NCBI RefSeq assembly: GCF_001411555.2
Contig: NC_049901.1
Coordinates: forward strand, 7,450,681-7,514,680
DNA length: 64,000 nucleotides
Origin: Juglans regia
Lineage: Eukaryota; Streptophyta; Magnoliopsida; Fagales; Juglandaceae
Direction of reading: 5' to 3'
A program made the translations under genes and the position numbers. The number at the start of each line of letters is the position of its first letter. The first letter of the stretch is position 1. The notes under the pieces were generated by a model. That model had not been told where the DNA came from, made no database searches, and was given only the letters and a program-made list of their open reading frames with translations. Below, in pieces: positions 55,725 to 64,000 of this stretch.

Positions 55725-56460
55725 TTATTTTACTGGGCGTGCTTTTGGGTCTACATTCAACTTGTGTTCGATGACCTCCTCGCCTATCCTGGGCATATCT
55801 TTATGATTCCATACGAATACATATTTATGGTCTAGAAGGAAATCTATTAGTTGTTGTCTTTCCTTCTGTGCCAATTTAGTTTCGATTTTTATATGGCTTT
55901 CAGGATGATTCTGTTCAAGAGTGACCAACTCCAGGGGCTCATCTGCCTCCCCTTGCTTTAGAGCATCCTCATCTCTAGTTTCTAGCTCCGTTATCATTAC
56001 TTGGGGCCTTGGTGGGAGGACAGTATGTTCTTTAGTATCTCCAATGCTGGCCTCTCTTTGACCTTGTCTGAGTTCTTGTACATAACATTCTCTGGCTAAG
56101 ACCTGCTCGCCATGCACCTCGCCTATCCCAGCTCTTGTCTGGGACTTCATTCTTAGATGATAGGTCGAGGTGATAGCTTTTAAAGTATTTAACGTTGGTC
56201 GCCTAATGATCGCATTATATGCTGATTGAGTTCTTACTACTAAAAACTCAGTCATCGCCGTGGTGACATAAGGGTCGGCACCCACATATCTAGGCAATGT
56301 AATGGACCCTATCAGTTGCACCGCATCTCCAGTGAAACCTTTCAACGTAGCTGGTGTTGGTTTTAAGTGATCTTCGCCGATTCCCATTTTGCTGAAAGCA
56401 TCGTAGAATAGAATATCCGCCGAACTTCCATTGTCAAATAATATTCTCCTGTGGTAAAAT
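55725..56460 (-). pseudogene. Gypsy protease region
   Basis: The minus strand reads RRILFDNGSSADILFYDAFS (active site D-N-G-S) and then MGIGEDHLKPTPATLKGF, YVTTAMTEFLVVRTQSAYNA and IIRRPTLNTLKAITSTYH. The acidic linker toward the reverse transcriptase contains KYVFVWNHKDMPRIGEEVIE. Confidence 0.85.
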
Positions 56461-56629
56461 ATGCTACCAGCATTGTTACTACCAAAGCATCATCATGGGG
56501 ATATACAACCCCTCGGCAATCCTTGTCGCCGAAAGATATCATGGGGATACCTGTACTTGGGGCTATTTGGCGGGTCTCTTCACATTATGAACTTCTTCGT
56601 ATCTTTCCCAACCCGCTAGGCCTTTCTTC

Positions 56630-57910
56630 CTAAGGAAGTTGGGCCACCACATGCATATCCACCAGCGATCGTTTGTATCTCATCCAATGGTGGGTTCCTG
56701 CGGTTTTCATTTGCTCTTGCTCTTCGATCTCGAGTTTCATTTGACCTTCTCTCCCTACTTGGTGATTTCTATCACCTATGGCTCTTAATTCTTCATTTTT
56801 GGTGCTCAATTTTTCGTTCGTTTGTACGCCATGGAGGGTTGATGTTCTGGGCAATCAAGTGTTCCAACTCGCCACTTCCCCTATTCTCTTCTAGTTTTCG
56901 TTTCAAGTTGTACCAATCCTTGGTTCTGTGTCCCATTGTCTTGTGATAAGTGCAGTACTTCTTAGCTTGCCGCTCGTTATCGTTGACTGGTTCTTCTTCT
57001 TTTATTTTCTCTAAGTAGTGCACATAACCACCATTATGTCTTTTTAAGTTACTCTCCCCCGCCTTGGCTCCTGTTGGTCTCTTTTCGCCTTTTGGCCTCC
57101 ATCTTGGTCTTTCCTCAGTCCTTCTCTCTATTATTGTTTACTCCTTCTTTCTAGTTGGACGGTTAAGACGATCAAGGTGTCTTCAGCATTAACAAAATCA
57201 TCAGCCCTATCCATGAACTCCCGTAAAGTGAAAATGGTTTTTCTAGCCAGCTCGGCCATAAAAGGGCTCCTTGGCCAAATACCTTCCAATAATGCCGCCA
57301 ACATGATTTTCTCGTCTTGATCATCAGCTATCATCTTCTCTTTATTGAAGCGTGTCAAATATGCTTTCAAACTTTCATCCTCTCACTATTTGACAGTTAA
57401 CAAGTATGCGGCTGGCCTCTTACGCCTTCTACTCACCATGAATTGGGTCAAAAAATGTCGGCCCAATTCTTAAAAATTTTCTATAGAATTCAGTTGTAGT
57501 GCAACAAACCATCCTCTTCCTGATCCCTTTAGACTCAAAGGGAAGAATCTTCATGCAATCTCTCCCGGGAAGCCGTGAAGTGTTATATGACCTTTGAAAG
57601 TCTCAAGGTATTCCATGGGATCTTTTGAGCCATCATACAGATCTATCAACAGGACTTTAAACTTGGAAGGCAGAGGCATCGTCATAATTTTTGTAGAAAA
57701 TGATAGATTTGTGCTGGACAACAACTGATCGACCGAATAGGACGTCCCTATCTTTTTGGCTATCTTCTCATACTTGTACATCAAGCTCCATACATCGTGG
57801 TGCAACTTTTTTGCTTCCTCATCCTCCTGATGGCCTTTGCCTGCACTGTTTGCTTCCACTTCTACCATGTTAGCCTGACTGGGTGTAGTATCCTCTCCTG
57901 ATGGCCCGTT
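56630..57910 (-). pseudogene. Gypsy gag
   Basis: 57551-57868 has MPLPSKFKVLLIDLYDGSKD and PMEYLETFKGHITLHGFPGE, the gypsy gag core. 57131-57370 has RFNKEKMIADDQDEKIMLAA. 56793-57023 has a zinc-knuckle-like YCTYHKTMGHRTKDWYNLKR in which the expected last Cys is Trp. Frame breaks separate the pieces. Confidence 0.85.
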
Positions 57911-58115
57911 TCATGACTTGAGAGTCTCTTTTTCCTTACGCAGTAAGTTCACCTCTGTGGAAAGTTTCTTTATTATTCCTTTCATTTTTGCCAGTTTCTC
58001 CTCCATGTTTTGTGAAGTTTCTCTCTTATCTCTAGTTGCTTGAGACCGTGTGATAATGGTCATGTGAAAGGCACGTTAAGTGTGAGACTTAGGAAATCTC
58101 ACAGATGGCGCCAAC

Positions 58116-58572
58116 TGTTATGGACGTGTTTCACCCCCATCACCTTACGATCACCTGCAACCAAAGAGTGGAAAGCTTGAGAGTTCAAGTAGGGTTGTTC
58201 AACTGTTCAAGGGAACGCCTTCGATGCCTAAGTCAGTGACTTTTTTGGATAATAATAACCAAAAAAATTATATTCTCTACTTACCTGAGTTTTTCCTTTA
58301 TATAGAACCCTATAGTTATCTTTGTTCTCTTATCAGATAATGGTTTTCTTTTATTTGAATTCAAATATAGAGATGAGTGTTCATCTCTTAGTAGATTTGA
58401 ATGATCACCCTTTCTATCCCTTGCCATCGACATGATAGTTATCCCGTCGGTAATGGCTATGAGCTAGGTTCTCTTGGTGTTGAGTTGGGCTTCTCGATAA
58501 TAAGGCTGGCTTTAGTCATAAGTGAGGGCCTAGGCCCACCTTGGAGCTTAACCGGTCGGGATGTCCCCTCCA
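58116..58572 (-). repeat. 5' LTR of the gypsy element, complete
   Basis: 457 bp, TGTTATGG to CCCCTCCA on the plus strand. It adjoins the primer-binding site (plus atggcgccaa at 58104-58114). Confidence 0.85.
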
Positions 58573-58577
58573 ATCTC

Positions 58578-59560
58578 ACTCTTAATTGTTGTACCCTTTA
58601 AGCTATTTAGATTGGTAGACTTTTAAGTTTGTATAGGGTGTCCAAAGAATATCTCTAGACTTGAGCTACGTATGTTAATCAAATTTTAAAATATATATAA
58701 AATGAGATTTACTACTCATCATCTCCACACACTATATTTTTTTTTTAACTTTTTAAATTTAAATTTTTTTTTTTAGTTTTATTCTTCTTAAACTTATTGA
58801 ATTCTCTTACGTACTCATCATCTATATACCACACATTTAGTAAAAGAAAAAAAAATTATGTTGTGTGAGAATGATGATAGTAGAATTTTTCTTATCAAAC
58901 AATGAGATTCATGTAACTATTTTACAACTTATTTTACTACCAACTTATGTGATAGTTTCATTTCATAAAAAAAAAATAGTATTATTTTTTATTATATTCT
59001 ATATAGCTACCCTCTATTTTAGAAGAAAGTTATATATAAAAAAAAAAATGTATGTATCATATCTGGTCATGTACAATTGCATTTAGTAAAATTATTATCA
59101 AAACCTTAAATGCAACTCGTAAGAACCCTTGAGAATCCAAGTTAAATGCACGAAGAATAACTAGTCATTAAAAGGATCAGAACAGTTAGCACATAGAGTT
59201 GTGTTATGTGCATGGCAGCATGTCATGACATTGCCACCTTAACACAACCAATAATATATGATCTTTGACCATGCTGAGTTGGCATGCCACATTAGCATGA
59301 TTGATTTTGTGTTTTGTGCCACATTAGTATTTCATTTTGTACTTAAAGAAAACATACTTTGTACTTTGTTTTGTGCCACGTTAAGAAAGTTCTTGGCGAC
59401 TTCATGGAATATACATAATGTTTTGTGCAACTTCTAGGTGACTTTATAGATTGTACATGCGTCGATTTTTCCACCCAATTTTGTAAGCTTGTGCCAACGC
59501 CAAAACCCAATTATTATGAAATCCAAGAAAATCAAAACCTATATAAATATATATATATAT
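58578..59560. repeat. Block D, middle part
   Basis: Resumes the G3 upstream duplication after the gypsy insert, matching 25323-27010 of block B minus its MITEs. It holds the empty sites for the Tourist-like and hAT insertions of block B. Confidence 0.75.
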
Positions 59561-60609
59561 ATATATAATAGAGTGACGTTCAAGGGACGTTTGTCTAATT
59601 TAGTTAATTAAGAATATTATTATATTTAAATTATGTTAAAACTCTAATTATTTATATGGTTTTAATTTCTTAAAATATTTAATAAAATTTCATCATTTAT
59701 TTAATGATGAAATATTAGTATTTTATAAATTAAATTTGATAGTTTATGTATGATATGCTATTTATATTTTAATTATTTTAATTTTAAATTAGTTTAAATC
59801 AGTGTTTAAATTTCTAATGTTAGATCAAATCTAGGGACTTAAAATGAAAGGTTGTGATTTAAATCCCTAAAACTTTCATTTTCCCTTCACTTTTCCTTTC
59901 TCCCTCTCTCTCATTCCGTTTCAGAGCCCCGTCTTCGCACTCTCTCACCTGATCTTCTCCCTCAAGCAGCCCAACGCCACTGTGCGTCATAGACCACTTC
60001 ATCGACTTCCCCTCACGCCGGTGACCAAATACCATCGTCGAAACCCTTTGGCAACTCCTCCTTTAGGTGCACTCGAGCAACCCGAAATGGGTCTCAACAC
60101 ACGGGTTCTCCACTCTTGCGCTACTGCGGCTCAGCCCGAGCTCCACCAAGCACCACTATCGAGTTCTCCTCATGCTCTGGACCACTTCCATAGAACCCAC
60201 CACCTGTAGCTCCTCCGTAACCCACCCATGTAGCGCCTCTACACGCACGAGTTTCTTCCCGTAGCGCTGCCATTAGCCAACCCACGCCACTACATCACCA
60301 TGACGGCCTAGATCTGCCACCTACAGCCCACGACGCCACCACTAGCCTTCCATGGCACCTCCCCTGCTCCTTCATGCCCAGCCGAGCTGCTACCTCTTCC
60401 ATGTTGTGAATTTGTACATTTTGTGACTTTGTGATTTGTAAAAATATGATGATTTACGATGAGTTTGTGATTATCATACGGTGATTTTGAGATGATTTAC
60501 GATGAGTTTGGACTATGATTGCTGTGAGGTTGAGATCAAGGGACATAAGTGGAAGACGGAATTTATATTGTTCATTACTGTTTATCGACTATTTTAAGTA
60601 TAAGGAGAT
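59561..60609. mobile_element. Unclassified insertion specific to block D
   Basis: Absent from block B, where ccatatatatatatac joins cccaaaaatgttgtc. The left half is an AT-rich repeat also found inverted at 24585-24796. The right half (59880-60400) is a CT-rich leader followed by a GC-rich tract with frames lacking domains, resembling captured exon/UTR DNA. Termini were not resolved. Confidence 0.45.
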
Positions 60610-61500
60610 ACTCCCAAAAATGTTGTCTTTTTCCAAGTGTTTTGTGAATTGTTGTGATGTATATGTTCTCAAAGGTGTAAGCAAGTTGGACACTTCACTT
60701 ATCAAAAATATTCCATACACGATATAGCCCCTTTTACACTACTCTTCAATCATACGTTACCATCTCATGGTAGATTCTACCATTTTTACAAAAACAAAAC
60801 CACAGAGTTAAATTATTTTAAAAGGAAAAATTCAAAAGTCTAAAATACGAACCGTAACTCTTAAAAATTCTAATATTAATTATTTTTTTTAAAGAGTCTT
60901 TAAGTCATGATTTATATTCCAGCCATCACTCGAAGTTTGTTTAATTTGGAATCCAATTAACAATCACCATGTTAGTTTGTATTTTTCTTTTAAGAAAAGA
61001 ATTATAAATGTTGATTGTGTGTGGGTGAGTATATTATAATTATGATGAAAAACTGATATGACCATTAGTTTCATCATCGATTCTGGTCGACGACCAACTT
61101 TTTAACAAAATGAAAAAAAGAGATGCTAGATAAATGGATTTCAGAACCCTAAAATGAAATGAAAACAAAAATACGATAGTTATTGCAAATTCAACTACTT
61201 TTAGATATTATGACTACGATAAAAGATTTGGGGTAATATAAAATGAATAAAATACCTAAATAGATCTATTTAGTATCCATTTCAAATTATATGTACTTAT
61301 TTATTATTCATGGGTCACACGCCTCCATATGGCTCCAACTTACTTTTTAACGTTTTGATTGCGAGGGTAATTTGCTCAAACATTTTTTTTCTTAATTATT
61401 TTTTTTTCTAATTTTTAATTTGTAGTGACATGTAAAATTGGACCACACCTTTCTGTCATTGACTAGGGTGGGTGGTCCGTCCACTTACGGTTGAGTGGGC
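60610..61500. repeat. Block D, right part
   Basis: Matches 27035-27656 plus 32790-32970 of block B and 23010-23690 of block A. No gene. Confidence 0.75.
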
Positions 61501-62181
61501 TTAGAAAATGTAGCTTTAATCTATTTTTCTTTTGTTCTTTTTTAAATTACGTGGGCGACTCTGATTCTAACCATCCGATGCACGTAATTAACCTGATCTT
61601 GATAAAAGCATGCTGCTGGTCTTCACCAAGTAAATGCAAGCAAGATAAACACTGTTACGTTACGAGATATGTCATATCAATAGCGGAGATTAGAGCGAAT
61701 ATTTATAATGCCCTGGCTTGCATTCAACTGCGCATTAAAATAACGATAATATGATTATTAAGTATGCTTATTAAATGTGTTTATTTATTTATTTTTATTT
61801 TTATTTTTTAATAATTAAAAAAGTGATTTTAATAATTTTTTATTTTTTTTAATAATTAAAAATGTTTAAAAAAATTTAAAAAAAATTTATAATATGATTC
61901 ATATTTGGTGGGCGCATCTAATAATCACTTGTAAGGATGTGATGTTTCCAAACTCCTTTTTTCTCTTGGCACCTTTTCTGCTGGGGATACCTTCCAACCA
62001 AATAACACCACACCTTTAATAACAACCCCATCCATCTTTTCTATAACGTTAGGACATCAGCATTTCCATTTCCTTATTATGAGAGTCTTCGTCAACCAAT
62101 TAACATAATTGCTCACAATATTATAAAACTAAACCCAATTGTCTTCTCTCTCTCTCTCTCTCTCTCCCTCTTCGTCAACAA
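61501..62181. other. G4 downstream flank
   Basis: The portion from 61720 is the counterpart of 36541-36945 next to G2, with a (CT)n tract at 62143-62167. No gene. Confidence 0.6.
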
Positions 62182-64000
62182 TTATTGTCCTTCAATTAAA
62201 ATCTTCCCCGGTGTCGTATGTGGCCCGCAGCAACTCAAATCAGGTAATTTCACTTGGACACGTGGCAAGGCAGCATACTCTGGACTCACCAGACGACATC
62301 CCTTGACACAACGTGGGTTTGGCCGTTTCACCCATTTAAGCCCCGCCTTGTCACTGAAAAATCTAAGCAGCTCCTTCCGAGATGCACTTTTCTTCCAAAA
62401 CGTTGGACACGAATGCACCAGATCTCCATTGTTCCCTGTTTCAGCTCCCACCAGATTTCCTCCCCCGCACAGTGGAACTTCCTCGTCTATCACGATCCTC
62501 TGAGCCCCACCCCCACCATCGGCAATCTCCTGCAATTCCCTCGCAACCTCGAGGGCCCTCAACACTTCTGCCATCGTGGGCCGTTGATTTCTTTCTTCAC
62601 ACAAACATCTATACGCTATGTTTGTATACACCTTCAAGCACTCTGGGGCAATCACACCCATCAGACGGCTATCAATGATCTGATCAACCGTACCCTCTTC
62701 GTAACAACGCCTGGCCCATTGGGCCAAACTGTGTTGCTCCTCGTCTAGCCCATTATCCACTGCTGGCCTGGCACACAACACCTCGAATAACACCACCCCA
62801 AACCCGTAAACATCGGACTTCACCGTTAGATGACAGGTCAAGTAATAGTCCGGGTCCAAATACCCGAACGTGCCCCTCACCTTCGTGGTGACATGGCTTT
62901 TGGACAAGCTTGTTGGGCCCAGCCTGGAAAGCCCAAAGTCCGAAACCTTGGCCACCCAGTCCTCGTCCAAAAGAATATTGCTGGTCTTGACGTCGCGGTG
63001 GATTATCGTGGGTTCCGCACCTTCGTGGAGGTACGTTAGCCCTCTAGCAGTACCGATGCAAATCTCCAGCCTCTGCTTCCAAGACAATGGAGGATCATCC
63101 GTGTTGTAAAGATGATGGCGGAGCGTTTTATGAGCCATGAAGTCATACACAATGATCATGGACTGTTCGTCGTCGCAGTAACCGATCAAAGAGACCAGGT
63201 GGGGGTGACGGAGCTTTGATAGCATTTCGATCTCGGTTCTAAACTCTTGAGACCCTTGCATCGAAGCTGGCCCGATGATCTTGATGGCAACCGGGGTGCG
63301 TCCGCCATCGATGTAGCCTTTGAACACCTGACCACAACCTCCTCTTCCAATGATACGATTCCTTGCAAAGCTGTTTGTGGCAGCACGAATCTCCTCCAAT
63401 GTGAAGCGGCGGCACAATCCTTCAAGAGATGGTGATGTTTTGATATCGTTGGTCTTTACTTTCTTCCTCTGCAAGAATATTTTTAAGCCCAAGAGAAAGA
63501 AAATGGTTGCGACACCCAGGGCAACACCAACAATGGTAAGGAGCAATAATGTCTTTTTGTTCTTGGAGTAGGTTGTGGGGTTTGGGGCAGGAGGCCGGTG
63601 TAATGAATCTTTGGGCTGGGGTCCGGTACTCTCAAGACTGGTATTCTTTTTGACCAGGAAATCAGATCTACGGCCGGCACCTTTATTTCCAAAACGAGTG
63701 TAATCAAGGCCAGTGGGCATCGAGACGATCTCAATCCCATTTATAAACGCATACGCATCATGTGAGGCATCTTTAGACGGAGTAAAAGTTATTTTCAGGC
63801 TCCTATGCTTTTCCAAGTTTACGCTGAACTCTTTGACCAAAAACTTTGAGCCTAGAAAATCTGCAGTATGGGAAGCGCTGAAATCCCTAAGGAGGGTGAA
63901 AGGACCAGCAGTAACAGTGAAGTAGTCCTTAGACCTTCCCAAACTTTTGTATTTAGCTGGACGGAAGTGGAGGCGTATGAATTTTGGGCCCGGACTGATA
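62182..64000 (-). CDS. G4: CrRLK1L receptor kinase lacking malectin-B, 5' end beyond window
   Basis: The frame is open to the right edge; the last codons read ISPGPKFIRLHFRPAKYKSL in the malectin-A domain, so the signal peptide and early malectin-A lie outside. The visible part matches G2 closely: malectin-A end, KKNTSLESTGPQPK at the malectin-B-deletion point, Pro-rich linker, LLLLTIVGVALGVATIFFLL membrane span, then a kinase with GRGGCG, VAIK, HRDVKTSN, DFG and GTFGYLDPDYY intact and the same C-terminal tail (KILIEGQ). Differences from G2 include GQVFKGY for GLVFKGY and DDEQSMIIVYD for DDERFIIVYD. It should be a functional kinase. Confidence 0.92.
   Translation of the reverse strand, partial: ISPGPKFIRLHFRPAKYKSLGRSKDYFTVTAGPFTLLRDFSASHTADFLGSKFLVKEFSVNLEKHRSLKITFTPSKDASHDAYAFINGIEIVSMPTGLDYTRFGNKGAGRRSDFLVKKNTSLESTGPQPKDSLHRPPAPNPTTYSKNKKTLLLLTIVGVALGVATIFFLLGLKIFLQRKKVKTNDIKTSPSLEGLCRRFTLEEIRAATNSFARNRIIGRGGCGQVFKGYIDGGRTPVAIKIIGPASMQGSQEFRTEIEMLSKLRHPHLVSLIGYCDDEQSMIIVYDFMAHKTLRHHLYNTDDPPLSWKQRLEICIGTARGLTYLHEGAEPTIIHRDVKTSNILLDEDWVAKVSDFGLSRLGPTSLSKSHVTTKVRGTFGYLDPDYYLTCHLTVKSDVYGFGVVLFEVLCARPAVDNGLDEEQHSLAQWARRCYEEGTVDQIIDSRLMGVIAPECLKVYTNIAYRCLCEERNQRPTMAEVLRALEVARELQEIADGGGGAQRIVIDEEVPLCGGGNLVGAETGNNGDLVHSCPTFWKKSASRKELLRFFSDKAGLKWVKRPNPRCVKGCRLVSPEYAALPRVQVKLPDLSCCGPHTTPGKILIEGQ

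Larger units (their letters stand above)
52766..58572 (-). mobile_element. Ty3-gypsy retrotransposon (Tat-like), 3'-deleted
   Basis: Flanked by the 5 bp duplication ATCTC (52761-52765, 58573-58577). Paralogous empty sites at about 22616 and 25322 have one copy. Order on the minus strand: 5' LTR, primer-binding site TGGCGCC.., gag, protease, reverse transcriptase, RNase H, archaeal-type RNase H, partial integrase. The extra RNase H points to the Tat lineage (family knowledge). Integrase runs into the 3' LTR after only its first catalytic Asp, so a deletion removed the rest. Many frame breaks. A hAT element interrupts the reverse transcriptase. Confidence 0.9.

Noticed and set aside
59880..60400. 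GC-rich tract with 65-75 codon frames as a gene
   Set aside because: The frames overlap and have no recognisable domain; better explained as captured or UTR-like DNA in an insertion.
1..64000. tRNA, rRNA and microRNA genes
   Set aside because: No cloverleaf with A and B boxes or rRNA stretch was noticed; tRNA-like matches are only the primer-binding sites of retrotransposons. A tRNAscan or Infernal run would be decisive.

Overview
The window is nuclear DNA of a flowering plant. It has long AT-rich intergenic tracts, intronless receptor-like kinase genes of the CrRLK1L/FERONIA type, Ty1-copia and Ty3-gypsy retrotransposons, a Helitron, a CACTA end, a LINE tail and many MITEs. Some of the MITE types are ones I associate with Fagales (walnut/hickory/oak relatives). 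That placement is an inference; the sequence firmly supports only 'woody-type eudicot'.

Layout. 0-7 kb: transposon remains (a solo-LTR-like block, then a GGTCCGG-type hAT-like sequence split by a 2.8 kb Helitron, then a 5'-truncated LINE). 7.3-8.9 kb: a broken fragment of a FERONIA malectin-B domain, a Tourist-like MITE, and a small gene for a secreted cysteine-rich peptide whose pro-region resembles RALF precursors. 11-15.5 kb: a non-coding, GC-rich, LARD-like retroelement full of minisatellites. 17.2-17.8 kb: a hAT MITE. 18.7-64 kb: a receptor-kinase array, all on the minus strand. In order it holds G1 (18698-21403, full length), G2 (36946-39090, lacking malectin-B), G3 (47892-50588, full length, close paralog of G1) and G4 (62182 to beyond the right edge, also lacking malectin-B, close paralog of G2). 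Between G2 and G3 lie malectin relics at 41.1 and 45.0-45.6 kb.

The array reads as a two-gene unit (full-length receptor plus malectin-B-less receptor) duplicated in tandem, with shared flanking DNA. A further orphan copy of the flanking DNA (24.8-33.2 kb) has no receptor gene. Transposons entered after the duplications: the undisturbed paralogous copies serve as empty sites and confirm several target-site duplications.

Biology. FERONIA-class proteins are plasma-membrane receptors that sense RALF peptides and cell-wall status through tandem malectin-like A and B domains. G2 and G4 keep signal peptide, malectin-A, membrane span and an apparently active kinase but have lost malectin-B cleanly and in frame. 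The relic at 45 kb still shows malectin-A running into malectin-B, so the ancestor had both. The malectin-B-less pair, the possible RALF-like peptide gene about 10 kb from the array, and a nearly perfect 1506 bp tandem duplication at 32.1-35.1 kb are the points most worth following.
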